Shown piece after piece: positions 35,256 through 44,252 of a stretch of DNA of 64,000 nucleotides. Location of the stretch: positions 13,938 to 77,937 of the forward strand of contig NZ_MRCD01000002.1 in assembly GCF_001904745.1 (NCBI RefSeq). The letters are read 5' to 3'. Under the pieces are notes generated by a model, which saw only the letters and a list, made by a program, of their open reading frames with translations, made no database searches and was not told the DNA's origin. Origin of the DNA: Calothrix sp. HK-06. GTDB lineage: Bacteria; Cyanobacteriota; Cyanobacteriia; Cyanobacteriales; Nostocaceae. A program made the position numbers and the translations under genes. How positions within the stretch are numbered: the stretch's first letter is position 1; every line of letters begins with the position of its first letter.

Positions 35256-37442
35256 ATGGACGGTGAAAGCTGCAAGCGCAATGGGTGTGGTGGTACGATT
35301 GAGGACGGCTATTGCAATGTATGCGGACACGCTGCAATTAAAAGCGTAGGGACATCTAATATACAGTCTTCAATACATAATCAACCAACAAAAGTTACTG
35401 CTAATATCACTACTGGTACAGGTTCCTCACCTCTAAGTAATCGTTCGCGCGGTTCAAGACGTACTGGGGGAACATCAAGAGGAAGTAGTCGAAAACAATT
35501 AGGCGCCGGGTTAATATCTATACCCGAACTACCTTCGACTGAACCTGAAAAGCTAATTATGGCTGAAGCGAAAGTGCCTGAAAACAAGCGTTTTTGCTCG
35601 AATTGTAATAATCCTTTAAAAAGGGAAAAAGGCTTTTGTCCTCAGTGCGGTCATAAGTATTCATTTATTCCTTCTTTAACTCGTGGTGATGTTGTTTCGG
35701 GACAATATGAAGTTAAAGGCGCCATTGCATATGGTGGGTTAGGATGGATTTATCTTGGTTTTGATATAACTCTTTCGCGTTATGTTGTTTTAAAAGGGTT
35801 GTTAAATACTGAAGATGCTTCGAGTGCTGCGGTAGCTGTAGCTGAGAGACAATTTTTGGCTGCTGTCAAGCACGGTAATATCGTTGGGATTTATAATTTT
35901 GTCAATCGTGGCACCGAAGGCTTCATTATTATGGAGTATGTCGGTGGTAAAACGCTCAAAGATATTCGTAAAGAACGCGGTCCTTTACCAGTTACTGAAG
36001 CTATTGCTTATATTCATCGAATATTAGGCGCCTTTGCTTACTTACATTCACAAGGTTTAGTTTACTGTGACTTTAAACCCGATAACGTCATGCTTGAAGG
36101 CAGTGATGTTAAATTGATTGATATGGGTGGGGTACGACGCATTGATGACCCCAATGGCGATATTTACGGTACAGTTGGTTACAGCGCACCCGAAGCAGGT
36201 GAAGGGCCCACCCCAGTATCAGATTTATATACTATTGGCAGAACACTTGCTGTTTTACTTACTAACATTCGCTCTTTTAGTAAAGAACATCTGTATAAAT
36301 TACCAAGTCCACAGGAAGAACCTTTATTTGCCGAGCAAGAATCTTTGTACAGATTTCTACTCAAATCTACTGCGGAAAACCCTGATGAAAGATTTCAATC
36401 TGCTGATGAAATGGCAGAGCAGCTTTTAGGAGTACTAAGAGAAATAGTAGCAAAACAAACTGGTACACCATGTCCAAGTACTAGCACGATGTTTGGTGGT
36501 GATATGCTGGCTTTAATGGATGGTAATAGTTTCGGCGCCATCAAACCAAATTATCATCAATTACCAATGCCATTACTCGACACAACAGACCCTAGCTGTA
36601 ATGGTATATTAGCAGCAGGCGCCGTTCCTGTAATTAATTTGCAAATTACTAGCTTAAGACAAGTTGTTGAGCAGTTTCCTAACTCCCGTGAAGCATCATT
36701 AAGGTTGGCTAATAGTTTAATTGAAGTTGGTAACTATGAAGAAACTGCACTATTATTAAAACAAGTTGAAGAAAAAGACCCTTGGGACTGGCGAGTATTA
36801 TGGTATCGAGGGCGCAATTTGATGGCACAAGGTAAATATCAAGAAGCACAAAAGATATTTGACCAAGTTTATTTTGATTTACCAGGAGAACTACCACCTA
36901 AGTTAGGACTAGGTTTAGCAGCAGAAGCAGCAGGAAATTTAAAGTTAGCGATGCAAATGTACGACTTAGTATCACTTCAAGACCCTAGTTATACAGCAGC
37001 AGCATTTGGTTTATCACGGTGTTTACGCGCGTTAGGACAACGTAGCGATGCAGTAGTAGCATTAGAACGTATACCCCACACCTCGAATTTACATACACGT
37101 TCGCGCATTGAAATTGCTAGCACATTAATAGATAACTCAAATGGGGCGCCAGTCGTAAAAGAACTTCAAGAAGCTTCAAAAGTAGTCGAAGCTCTAACAT
37201 TAGATGGTATTGAACGTCATCGGTTAGCAAAGCAAGTCTTAGAAACAGCCTTAAATTTAATTACTTCTAAACAGCTTTCTCCCACAGATGCTGTTTCTAT
37301 ATTAGGACAACCACTAAAAGAAGTTCACCTACGAACAGGACTAGAAAAAGCACTCCGCCACATGGCACATCTTTCAGCAGGAGACGAAAAAATTCAGCTA
37401 GTTGACGAAGCAAACCGTGTTCGTCCAAAAACCTGGGTATGA
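35256..37442 (+). CDS. pknG: PknG-type Ser/Thr protein kinase (zinc motif, kinase, TPR)
   Basis: A 728-residue cytosolic kinase with the same domain order as mycobacterial PknG. Residues 6-23 add an extra zinc ribbon. The linker QLGAGLISIP and PENKRFCSNC...CPQCGHKYSF (about 81-136) follow PknG's N-terminus and rubredoxin-like motif. The kinase (about 145-395) has GDVVSGQYEVKG, IAYGGLGWIY, catalytic Lys180 in VVLKGL, YCDFKPDNVML with Asp272 (no Arg before it, as in PknG's non-RD loop), LIDMGGVRRI and GTVGYSAPE. TPR-like helices fill about 460-728. PknG in mycobacteria senses amino-acid status and phosphorylates the FHA protein GarA. The ATG follows a strong GGAGAG site. Neighbouring phosphatase, vWA and FHA genes indicate a signalling module. 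Confidence 0.9.
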   Translation: MDGESCKRNGCGGTIEDGYCNVCGHAAIKSVGTSNIQSSIHNQPTKVTANITTGTGSSPLSNRSRGSRRTGGTSRGSSRKQLGAGLISIPELPSTEPEKLIMAEAKVPENKRFCSNCNNPLKREKGFCPQCGHKYSFIPSLTRGDVVSGQYEVKGAIAYGGLGWIYLGFDITLSRYVVLKGLLNTEDASSAAVAVAERQFLAAVKHGNIVGIYNFVNRGTEGFIIMEYVGGKTLKDIRKERGPLPVTEAIAYIHRILGAFAYLHSQGLVYCDFKPDNVMLEGSDVKLIDMGGVRRIDDPNGDIYGTVGYSAPEAGEGPTPVSDLYTIGRTLAVLLTNIRSFSKEHLYKLPSPQEEPLFAEQESLYRFLLKSTAENPDERFQSADEMAEQLLGVLREIVAKQTGTPCPSTSTMFGGDMLALMDGNSFGAIKPNYHQLPMPLLDTTDPSCNGILAAGAVPVINLQITSLRQVVEQFPNSREASLRLANSLIEVGNYEETALLLKQVEEKDPWDWRVLWYRGRNLMAQGKYQEAQKIFDQVYFDLPGELPPKLGLGLAAEAAGNLKLAMQMYDLVSLQDPSYTAAAFGLSRCLRALGQRSDAVVALERIPHTSNLHTRSRIEIASTLIDNSNGAPVVKELQEASKVVEALTLDGIERHRLAKQVLETALNLITSKQLSPTDAVSILGQPLKEVHLRTGLEKALRHMAHLSAGDEKIQLVDEANRVRPKTWV

Positions 37443-37452
37443 AAAATATTGT

Positions 37453-37503
37453 TGTAGAGACGCGATTAATCCCTGCGGGACACTACGTGAAGGCGTCTCT
37501 ACA
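37453..37503. repeat. GTAGAGACG palindrome interrupted by another repeat
   Basis: Arms TGTAGAGACG and CGTCTCTACA as in 23043-23072, but the centre carries CCCTGCGGGACACTACGTGA, a different palindromic fragment, so one dispersed repeat appears nested in another. Lies between the kinase and phosphatase genes. Confidence 0.75.
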
Positions 37504-37550
37504 TGTATTCAACCTACATGTATTAAACATTAACAACCAAATCTTAAAAA

Positions 37551-38573
37551 ATGAATTTACAATGTTCTCAATGTGGGGCAAGCCTACAAATCGATGATAA
37601 TTTTTGTGACGAATGCGGCGCCCAAGTGGCAGTTCCAACATTCTCTCCACAAATGCATAAATCTATGAATGTAGATAGGAATATATATAGTAAAGACCAA
37701 TGTGAAAAATGTGGCGCTTCTTCAACTCTAATTGATGAAGAAGGGTTTTGTTTACAATGTGGGTTTCGACTCATACCCCGCGAAGGAGACTATTTTGAGG
37801 TGATAACTTCGCCAAAACTAGCTGCTTGCTGCGACCGAGGACTAAGACATCATCATAATCAAGATTTTGTCGCATGTGCCGAAGTTGATAACGGCAAAGC
37901 TTATGTAATGGTCGTTTGTGACGGTGTTTCTAGCGCACAACTTGCGGAGGTAGCTTCTAAAGCAGTAGCAGAGACGACTTGCCGTGCGTTAGTTGAAAGG
38001 GTAAACGATGAACTAAAACTTGGGGAAGTAAAACATGAAAGAGAAATAATGTGTGAATCTGTAGAAATTGCTAAACAAGCAGTATGTGCTATTCCCTATG
38101 CTAAAGCTACAAAAGATGATGATCCCCCATCAACAACAATTGTGGCAGCAGTTGTAATGAATGGTATAGCTAAAATTATATCAATGGGTGACAGTCGCGC
38201 TTACTGGATATCTCCCAGTGGTTCACAACTACTAACAGAAGATGACTCGTGGTTTAACGAAGTTGTTAAGTTAGGAAAAATGACCGAAACTGAAGCACGT
38301 AAATCACCATATGCTCACGCTATCACAAGTTGGATAGGCGCCGATTCTGAAAACAAGTGTCCTTCTCCTTTCGAGTTTAATATTCCCGGAAATGGATATC
38401 TATTATTATGCAGCGATGGATTATGGAATTACGCCCCCGAACCGTCACAAATGGAAATACTCGTCAAGCAATATTCACACCTAGAAACCGAAATGATAGC
38501 ACGTAGTTTAGTTGAGTACGCACGCGCGTGTGGTGGACACGACAATATTACCGTAGCTGTACTCTCTTTATAA
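37551..38573 (+). CDS. PP2C-type protein phosphatase with N-terminal zinc ribbons
   Basis: A 340-residue phosphatase expected to reverse the action of the PknG-type kinase. Two zinc-ribbon motifs lie in the first 75 residues: CSQCG...CDECG and CEKCG...CLQCG. The PPM/PP2C domain follows with the metal-binding residues in place: RHHHNQDF, VVCDGVSS, the GDSRAYW strand, LCSDGLWNY and GGHDNITVAV. No membrane segment is present. Zinc ribbons of the same style are found in the kinase and the FHA protein, which suggests shared docking or a shared origin. The gene is 108 bp after the kinase. Confidence 0.9.
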   Translation: MNLQCSQCGASLQIDDNFCDECGAQVAVPTFSPQMHKSMNVDRNIYSKDQCEKCGASSTLIDEEGFCLQCGFRLIPREGDYFEVITSPKLAACCDRGLRHHHNQDFVACAEVDNGKAYVMVVCDGVSSAQLAEVASKAVAETTCRALVERVNDELKLGEVKHEREIMCESVEIAKQAVCAIPYAKATKDDDPPSTTIVAAVVMNGIAKIISMGDSRAYWISPSGSQLLTEDDSWFNEVVKLGKMTETEARKSPYAHAITSWIGADSENKCPSPFEFNIPGNGYLLLCSDGLWNYAPEPSQMEILVKQYSHLETEMIARSLVEYARACGGHDNITVAVLSL

Positions 38574-38701
38574 GCAAACAATTGTCATACTGAACGTAGT
38601 GAAGTATCTCACAATCTCTCAATTGTCATGAGTCGTGAACGTAAACTTAATAAATTTTGTTTAGTTTAAAAACTTGTTGCGACTTCAACAAAAATTATTT
38701 T

Positions 38702-38911
38702 ATGCCAAAAGATTATACTAAAAAAACAAGAAATTTTGATGCTGCCTTGGGAAATAAAACTTCTTTAACAAACGGCTTGGTTTTTGGTGGTAGTGAAGGT
38801 ACACGGAGCCGTTTTTATAACAAAATAGGGGAGCAATTTTTTAACCGAGCAGTATTGCCACCCAACCTACAACGACTAACATTAACTATCTATTATGAGT
38901 ACTCAATTTAA
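38702..38911 (+). pseudogene. Short fragment with a DAVLGG-type repeat motif
   Basis: A 69-codon frame from the ATG at 38702 reads NFDAALGNKTSLTNGLVFGG and SEGTRSRFYNKIGEQFF. It resembles the DAVLGG..PPP..VLGGIEGVKRRL motif that occurs in many cyanobacterial repeat proteins. It lacks the rest of such proteins, overlaps the vWA start by 17 bp and has no ribosome site, so it is more likely a remnant than a gene. Confidence 0.3.
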
Positions 38912-40169
38912 GGCTGAAGTTTTTCAAAACCAGTTCCTCGCGCAAGGCGCCAAGGAAGTTCACGCTATTATGACTGTTGCTGCTCTTGGTGATGGTGTTG
39001 CAAGTAACCAAGGTGTTAGTAAGTTATTTGGTGTAATTTGTGATACTTCTGGTTCGATGGGGGGTGAGAAGATTCGCGCGGCAAAAGCGGCGATGATTAG
39101 AATTGTGGAATTATTACCGGAAGATGCTTCGTTTTTTATTGTAACAGGCGCCAGCATTGCTAGTTTGATTTTTCCTGTTTCTCAAGCGACACCTGATAAT
39201 AAACAGCGTGCGATAGGGGAGATAAAAAAAATAGGCGCCAGTGGTGGTACAGTTATTTCGCGTTGGTTAGCTGAGGCACGTAAACAGTTTGATAAAATGC
39301 CTAACGGGTTACGTCAAGCGCTTTTACTTACGGATGGTCAAAATGATGACTCGGACGAAATTGCATTGGAAAATGTATTGAGTACTTGCGAAGGGATGTT
39401 TCAATGCGATTGTCGAGGTGTTGGGACTGATTGGCGTGTTAAACAGTTACAGCAAATATCAGGGAAATTACTTGGTACGACAGATATTATCGCGAAGCCA
39501 GAAATGATAGAAGCTGATTTTCAAGCGATTTTAGCGAAAGCTATGAATAAGAATATTAGCGATGTATCACTACGTTTGTGGACACCGAGTGGCGCCCAAG
39601 TTTTGTATTGTAAGCAAGTAAGTCCTGATATTGTCGATTTAACAACGCGCGCCAAATTAGTTAAGCCACAAGTTAATGATTATCCAACAGGCGCCTGGGG
39701 CAAAAGTGAATCGCGCGATTATCATTTTTGTATTCAAGTAAACCCAGGTAATGTTGGTGATGAAATGCTCGCAGGTCGGGCAAGTTTAATCTATACCGTT
39801 GATGGTGTTGAAACCAAAGTTGCTGAAGCGCGGATTATTGCTGTTTGGACGGATGATGATGCTAAGTCTACTAAGATTGACCGAACGGTTGCTCACTACA
39901 CAGGACAAGCTGAACTTGCTGACTCAATTCAACAAGGACTCGAAGCGCGCGATAGAGGAGATTACGAAGTTGCTACTGCTAAGTTAGGTAAAGCAGTAAA
40001 ACTTGCTCACGAATCAGGAAACGAAGCTACTGCTAAGTTACTTAAAAAAGTCGTTGACATTGAAGATGCAGCAACTGGAACAGTTAAAATTAAGCGCGAA
40101 GTTGCAAAAGAAGACACGATGGCACTTGAAACCCGTTCTACAAAAACAACCCGCATCCCTAAATCATAA
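38895..40169 (+). CDS. vWA-domain protein (TerY-like) of the kinase cluster
   Basis: A 424-residue protein. The von Willebrand A domain (about residues 38-215) has a complete metal-ion-dependent adhesion site: DTSGSMG, a Thr in GASGGTVISRW and an Asp in LLTDGQNDDSDE. A beta-rich segment follows (about 220-330), then a helical part (ARDRGDYEVATAKLGKAVKL). The C-terminus ends with a Thr/Ser- and Arg-rich tail (METRS-like: LETRSTKTTRIPKS), a possible phosphorylation site. vWA, PP2C and kinase genes together are known as the TerY-P triad; this cluster is a variant with a PknG-type kinase. It is 2 bp upstream of the FHA gene, hence cotranscribed. Confidence 0.88.
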   Translation: MSTQFKAEVFQNQFLAQGAKEVHAIMTVAALGDGVASNQGVSKLFGVICDTSGSMGGEKIRAAKAAMIRIVELLPEDASFFIVTGASIASLIFPVSQATPDNKQRAIGEIKKIGASGGTVISRWLAEARKQFDKMPNGLRQALLLTDGQNDDSDEIALENVLSTCEGMFQCDCRGVGTDWRVKQLQQISGKLLGTTDIIAKPEMIEADFQAILAKAMNKNISDVSLRLWTPSGAQVLYCKQVSPDIVDLTTRAKLVKPQVNDYPTGAWGKSESRDYHFCIQVNPGNVGDEMLAGRASLIYTVDGVETKVAEARIIAVWTDDDAKSTKIDRTVAHYTGQAELADSIQQGLEARDRGDYEVATAKLGKAVKLAHESGNEATAKLLKKVVDIEDAATGTVKIKREVAKEDTMALETRSTKTTRIPKS

Positions 40170-40171
40170 TT

Positions 40172-40855
40172 ATGTCTACTTATCAATGTCCGAAGGGTCA
40201 TATTTCTACGGAGTCTGATTATTGCTCAGAATGTGGTGCTAAAATTCAAGGTAGTTTTAGTGTATCAGTAGATATGTTAGAGCAGACACTTCCGCAAGTT
40301 AGCAATAGTAAAAATACAATTACTTGCCCAGCTTGTAGCGCTCCCCATGACTCAACTAGTGGTCACTTTTGCGAAATTTGTGGGTATAACTTTAATACAG
40401 GAGCGCATGGAGAGGTTCCAATAATTATTTTGGATTCTGATAATGTACCATCGGTTTCTGTGGAGAAGACGGGACATTTGGAGACGCGACATGTCTCGTC
40501 TCTACAAATAACTATTACCGTTGACCCAGCGTTACGAGGTGCTGAAAGTCCTGAACCTCCTAATCAACCACCAATTATTTTAAGACTTGATAAGGAGACT
40601 AATTTAATTGGGCGCCTAAGCGTTGCGCGCGGTATTAATCCAGAAATTGCACTTAATTTTGATAGCGCAGTTTCGCATCGTCATGCATTAATTAACCGCC
40701 AAAGCGACAGCACTTTTACTTTGCGTGATATTGACTCAGCAAACGGTACTATTTTAAATGGTGTAGAACTAACGCCAATGGTAGACTCAGTTATTCAAGA
40801 TGGAGATGAATTTATATTAGGACATTGGACACGAATAAAAGTAACATTCAAATAA
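40172..40855 (+). CDS. FHA-domain protein with two zinc ribbons
   Basis: A 227-residue protein. Two zinc-ribbon motifs (C6...C18-x2-C21, and CPAC...CEICG around 51-70) precede an FHA domain (about 135-227) that has the phosphothreonine-binding pattern IGRLSVARG, SHRHALI and DIDSANGTILNG. The arrangement suggests a GarA-like reader for the PknG-type kinase two genes upstream, although the N-terminal ETT motif of GarA is not evident. The linker LETRHVSSLQ is encoded by a dispersed GAGACG palindrome (40480-40507), so it was probably added by repeat insertion. Starts 2 bp after the vWA stop. Confidence 0.88.
   Translation: MSTYQCPKGHISTESDYCSECGAKIQGSFSVSVDMLEQTLPQVSNSKNTITCPACSAPHDSTSGHFCEICGYNFNTGAHGEVPIIILDSDNVPSVSVEKTGHLETRHVSSLQITITVDPALRGAESPEPPNQPPIILRLDKETNLIGRLSVARGINPEIALNFDSAVSHRHALINRQSDSTFTLRDIDSANGTILNGVELTPMVDSVIQDGDEFILGHWTRIKVTFK
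40480..40507. repeat. GAGACG palindrome inside the FHA gene
   Basis: GGAGACGCGACATGTCTCGT then CTCTAC, an imperfect member of the GTAGAGACG family, in frame in the linker before the FHA domain. It encodes LETRHVSSL, close to LETRFIASL in the cyclo-ligase. Confidence 0.75.
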
Positions 40856-40856
40856 T

Positions 40857-40899
40857 ATCTCTTCCTCTCTGTACCTCTATGCCTCTGTGGTAAAAATAT
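40857..40899 (+). repeat. Dispersed CTCTGTGGTAAAAATA-type repeat, copy 3
   Basis: Shorter and more diverged copy of 2009-2063, located between the FHA gene and the membrane-protein gene. Confidence 0.6.
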
Positions 40900-40926
40900 C
40901 TTAAACGTATTACTCATTATTAATAT

Positions 40927-42324
40927 ATGACTTCTAACTCAAACATCATCAAATCCAAGAACAAATATTTGGAGTCGCTAAAGAAAAGAAACCTCAACAC
41001 GCCCCAAATATTACAAACAGGATTATATTTAACTTGGGGAACAAGCTTACTTCTTGCCCTGACAACAATATCCGGCGCCCAAGTTCAACGTCATGCTATT
41101 AAAACAGTTGGTGAAGATGCTGCCCGTAGTGTAATTACAGCACAACAAATAAAAGATAGTCTAGCTGATATGGGCGCCAATGCAGTCAACCAACTACTAG
41201 TCAAACCAGGACAAAACCTTACAGCTGATAAAGGTTTTGAATATCGACGCGAGAGACTTGGAAAATTTTTAGTCCAAGCAGCGCAAAATATTACCTATGG
41301 TGACAAAGAACGCGAACCTATTACAAATATGGTAAATGGGTTAACTCAATATATGCTTGTTATTCAACAAGCGCGCGATGCAAATGCTCGTGGTGATAAC
41401 AATGCTTTGCTCACACATTATTATGAAGCAGTTAAAATTAACGAAAAGCAAATTCAGCCAAATGCGGATACATTAAATCAAGTTAATCTTGACACTTTAA
41501 ATCAAACATATGAACAGCAAAAAATAGCTAACGCTGCATCTGAACTATTAATTTTGATGACAGGTTTAACATTGCTAGTTGTATTACTAGGAACTCAATT
41601 ATTTTTATATCGTCGAATGCGACGTGTAATTAATCCAAAGTTACTCGCCGCAACTATTATTTCTTTTCTTTTTATATCCTATAGCATTTACGCTTTAGAA
41701 TCATCTGTATCAAATTTAAAGTTAGCAAAAGAAGACGCTTTTGAATCACTTTATGCATTACGACAAGCACGCGCGCTTGCTTATAGTGCCAACCGTGACG
41801 AAAGTCGTTTTTTACTTGATAGAGCAAATGCAGCTAAGTACGAACAAGCATTTCAAGAAAAAATTAATAAAATTGTTACATTACCACCAGGTTACACACT
41901 TAAAACAATTATACCTAAACTTGCTAAAGGAGAACAAGTAAAAGACTTCACTGGTCTAATAGGTGATGAGTTTAAAAATATTACTTCTGCTGGTGAACGT
42001 GAAGCCGCAGTCGCAACAATGACCGCTTTAGATAAATATCTAGATATCGATAAACAAATTCGTCAACTTGCTGTAAGTGGTAAATATGCTGAAGCTATTC
42101 AATTAGCTACAGGTTTGAGCCAAGGTGAGTCAGACTGGGCATTTGAACAATTTAAAATAGCACACCAAAAACTGTTAGATATCAACCAACAACAATTTGA
42201 TGGCGCTATTAAAGATGGATTTGCAAATGTTCAAAATCTTGAAATAATTGCTCTTATTACAGCTATTACTGTGTCTACATTAGCTTTATTTGGATTACGT
42301 CAGCGTCTTCTAGAATACCAATAA
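40927..42324 (+). CDS. Four-TM helical-bundle membrane protein (GlnX-like?)
   Basis: A 465-residue membrane protein with four hydrophobic segments: about 33-53, 207-227, 240-258 and 440-456. Two large helical domains (about 55-200 and 262-438) lie between segments 1-2 and 3-4. They are probably periplasmic four-helix bundles like those of bacterial sensors. In mycobacteria and their relatives, pknG is next to glnX, a membrane protein of similar size and layout that relays amino-acid signals to PknG. The last gene of this cluster fits that role by layout and position; sequence identity to GlnX could not be checked here. No periplasmic binding protein (GlnH) gene lies nearby. Confidence 0.6.
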   Translation: MTSNSNIIKSKNKYLESLKKRNLNTPQILQTGLYLTWGTSLLLALTTISGAQVQRHAIKTVGEDAARSVITAQQIKDSLADMGANAVNQLLVKPGQNLTADKGFEYRRERLGKFLVQAAQNITYGDKEREPITNMVNGLTQYMLVIQQARDANARGDNNALLTHYYEAVKINEKQIQPNADTLNQVNLDTLNQTYEQQKIANAASELLILMTGLTLLVVLLGTQLFLYRRMRRVINPKLLAATIISFLFISYSIYALESSVSNLKLAKEDAFESLYALRQARALAYSANRDESRFLLDRANAAKYEQAFQEKINKIVTLPPGYTLKTIIPKLAKGEQVKDFTGLIGDEFKNITSAGEREAAVATMTALDKYLDIDKQIRQLAVSGKYAEAIQLATGLSQGESDWAFEQFKIAHQKLLDINQQQFDGAIKDGFANVQNLEIIALITAITVSTLALFGLRQRLLEYQ

Positions 42325-42365
42325 CAAACTTGTTGTCAGCTTGAAATATTAATTGTTTGATATTT

Positions 42366-43979
42366 TTAGGTGATTTTACCGTAATCTAGTTTGATGATAC
42401 GGTCGGCGCCACTAAAATATCTATCGTCATGGGTAATGGCAATTACTGTTTTACCTTTGTCTCGTAAAGATGGTAGCAACTCTTTATAAAATATGTCTTT
42501 AAATGTCGGGTCTTGGTCTGCTGCCCATTCATCGAATAAATAAATTGGTCTATCTTCTAAATATGCTGTAAGTAATGCCAGTCGCTTACGTTGTCCTTGA
42601 GATAATGAAGTTGTGGAAAATTTACCGTTTTCTATATTTACTTTGTGTTCGAGTTTTAGTAAGTTCAAATATTCTTGCGCTTTTTTATCTAGTTCGTTTA
42701 AGTTCGTACTTTCTAACCCTAATAGTTCGTCGAATAAATAAAAGTCGGCAAATACCACTGAAAAGTGCTGACGATACCATTCGCGGTTTTGGTCTGTTAT
42801 TAATTGACTATCTAAGCGTATTTCTCCGCTTTCGGGAGCATATAACCCGGTAATAATTTTTAATAGTGATGATTTGCCGCTTCCGTTTCCACCAACAATA
42901 AATATAAGCTCTTGGGGATGTATTACTAAGTCTATTGGTCCAAGCACAAAGTTACTGTCTTCGTTATCTGTATAGTATGTGTGAATTACTTTGCTCAGTT
43001 CTAAATGGTGCCATGATGTAATATCAGGGGGAACCGTTGCAACTTCAACTCGGTTTGATAATGATAATCCAAGCGATTCGATTTTTTGTAGTGCAATACT
43101 TGCTTGACTAAGTTGAGGCAGCTTGCTAACGATATTATCCATCGGTAGCATTAAGTATGTAAAGGTTAATATATAGCCAGCAAGTGTTTGTGGGTTTATG
43201 GTCAAAAACTTGGGAAGTGCGAATAACACAAAACCAATAGCGAAGAAAAATATTAGTCTTCCCCAGCTATTTGTCATTGCGAATAAAGTTAGACCACGGC
43301 TATTGTGACGTTTAAATGCACCTGCTGCTGTTTGTAGTTGTCTTTCTGTAAAACTTTGGCGCCGCTTATAATTTAGTTTAAGCTCTTTTATTCCATCTGT
43401 AATTGTACGTAAGTGTTTAAACAAAATATCTTCATCTTCACGAGCTAAAGCTAGATATTTATCACCTTGCTGTAACAGCCACTGACAGCTTCCAATGGCA
43501 GCTGTTGCTAATATAACTACCATTACTATTACCAACCATGATAGCCAAGTGATGTATATAAGGCAACCTAAGACCATTGCTAAATCTATACATAAAAATG
43601 GAATTATATATACTGCGTTCGCAACAGCTTTAATATCTTCGGTAAGTGTTGCTAAGAGTCGCGCGTTTCCTAAGTGTTCAAGATGGTTTAATTCCGAATT
43701 CAGAATTTGGGTGCTTAAACGCATTCGCAACTGAAAGACAGCGTTCTGCGAAAGTCGAATTAGCATTACCTGTGAAATTACACTCGTAATTAACGAAATA
43801 ATTGCTAAACCAACAAAAACCCAAGCTATCAGGGTGAGTGATGAACCAGGAGTGCGAGTACTTGCACTGCTAATTAATGCAATAAGACTAGCACTACTAC
43901 CACCGCTGATAAATCCAGTAAATATGGCTATAGCTACCATTCCCCACGCGGAACGCAGCAAAAAGAGAATAAGATTCAT
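42366..43979 (-). CDS. Cyclic-peptide-exporter-type ABC transporter
   Basis: A 537-residue fused permease-ATPase of the SyrD/PvdE cyclic-peptide or siderophore export type (half-size transporter, probably a dimer). Six hydrophobic segments fill the first 310 residues. The ATPase has Walker A IVGGNGSGKSSLLK, signature LSQGQRKRLALL, Walker B IYLFDEWAADQDP and switch His in AITHDDRYF. It lies on the opposite strand from the phosphonate-hopanoid cluster, about 270 bp away, and ends close to the membrane-protein gene. It may export a product of that cluster, but nothing in the sequence ties them together. Confidence 0.85.
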   Translation of the reverse strand: MNLILFLLRSAWGMVAIAIFTGFISGGSSASLIALISSASTRTPGSSLTLIAWVFVGLAIISLITSVISQVMLIRLSQNAVFQLRMRLSTQILNSELNHLEHLGNARLLATLTEDIKAVANAVYIIPFLCIDLAMVLGCLIYITWLSWLVIVMVVILATAAIGSCQWLLQQGDKYLALAREDEDILFKHLRTITDGIKELKLNYKRRQSFTERQLQTAAGAFKRHNSRGLTLFAMTNSWGRLIFFFAIGFVLFALPKFLTINPQTLAGYILTFTYLMLPMDNIVSKLPQLSQASIALQKIESLGLSLSNRVEVATVPPDITSWHHLELSKVIHTYYTDNEDSNFVLGPIDLVIHPQELIFIVGGNGSGKSSLLKIITGLYAPESGEIRLDSQLITDQNREWYRQHFSVVFADFYLFDELLGLESTNLNELDKKAQEYLNLLKLEHKVNIENGKFSTTSLSQGQRKRLALLTAYLEDRPIYLFDEWAADQDPTFKDIFYKELLPSLRDKGKTVIAITHDDRYFSGADRIIKLDYGKIT

Positions 43980-44252
43980 TTTGATTTAAAAGGAGGGAAG
44001 GGAAAAAGGGTAAAGGGGAAGGTAAATGCCCTATAAACCCGATTTTTGTAACTTTTGCTTGCGATTATGTTTTTAGCCTTGAGTGACATTCTAAACTGAT
44101 ACTGTGAATGAGACTGAGCAGCTTTACTACAATAGCAGCGAGTATACCTTCCGTGTAAGGGCGCCTTTTCACAATTTATCTACACCCGCAAAGAAATATT
44201 CTAACTTTACTTGCTTTGCGTGAATTGACAATAATCTAGTTCAGGCAAGTCT

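Noticed and set aside
38574-38894. A genuine small gene before the vWA gene
   Set aside because: The only frame is short, overlaps the next start and lacks a ribosome site; it is listed as a probable fragment only.
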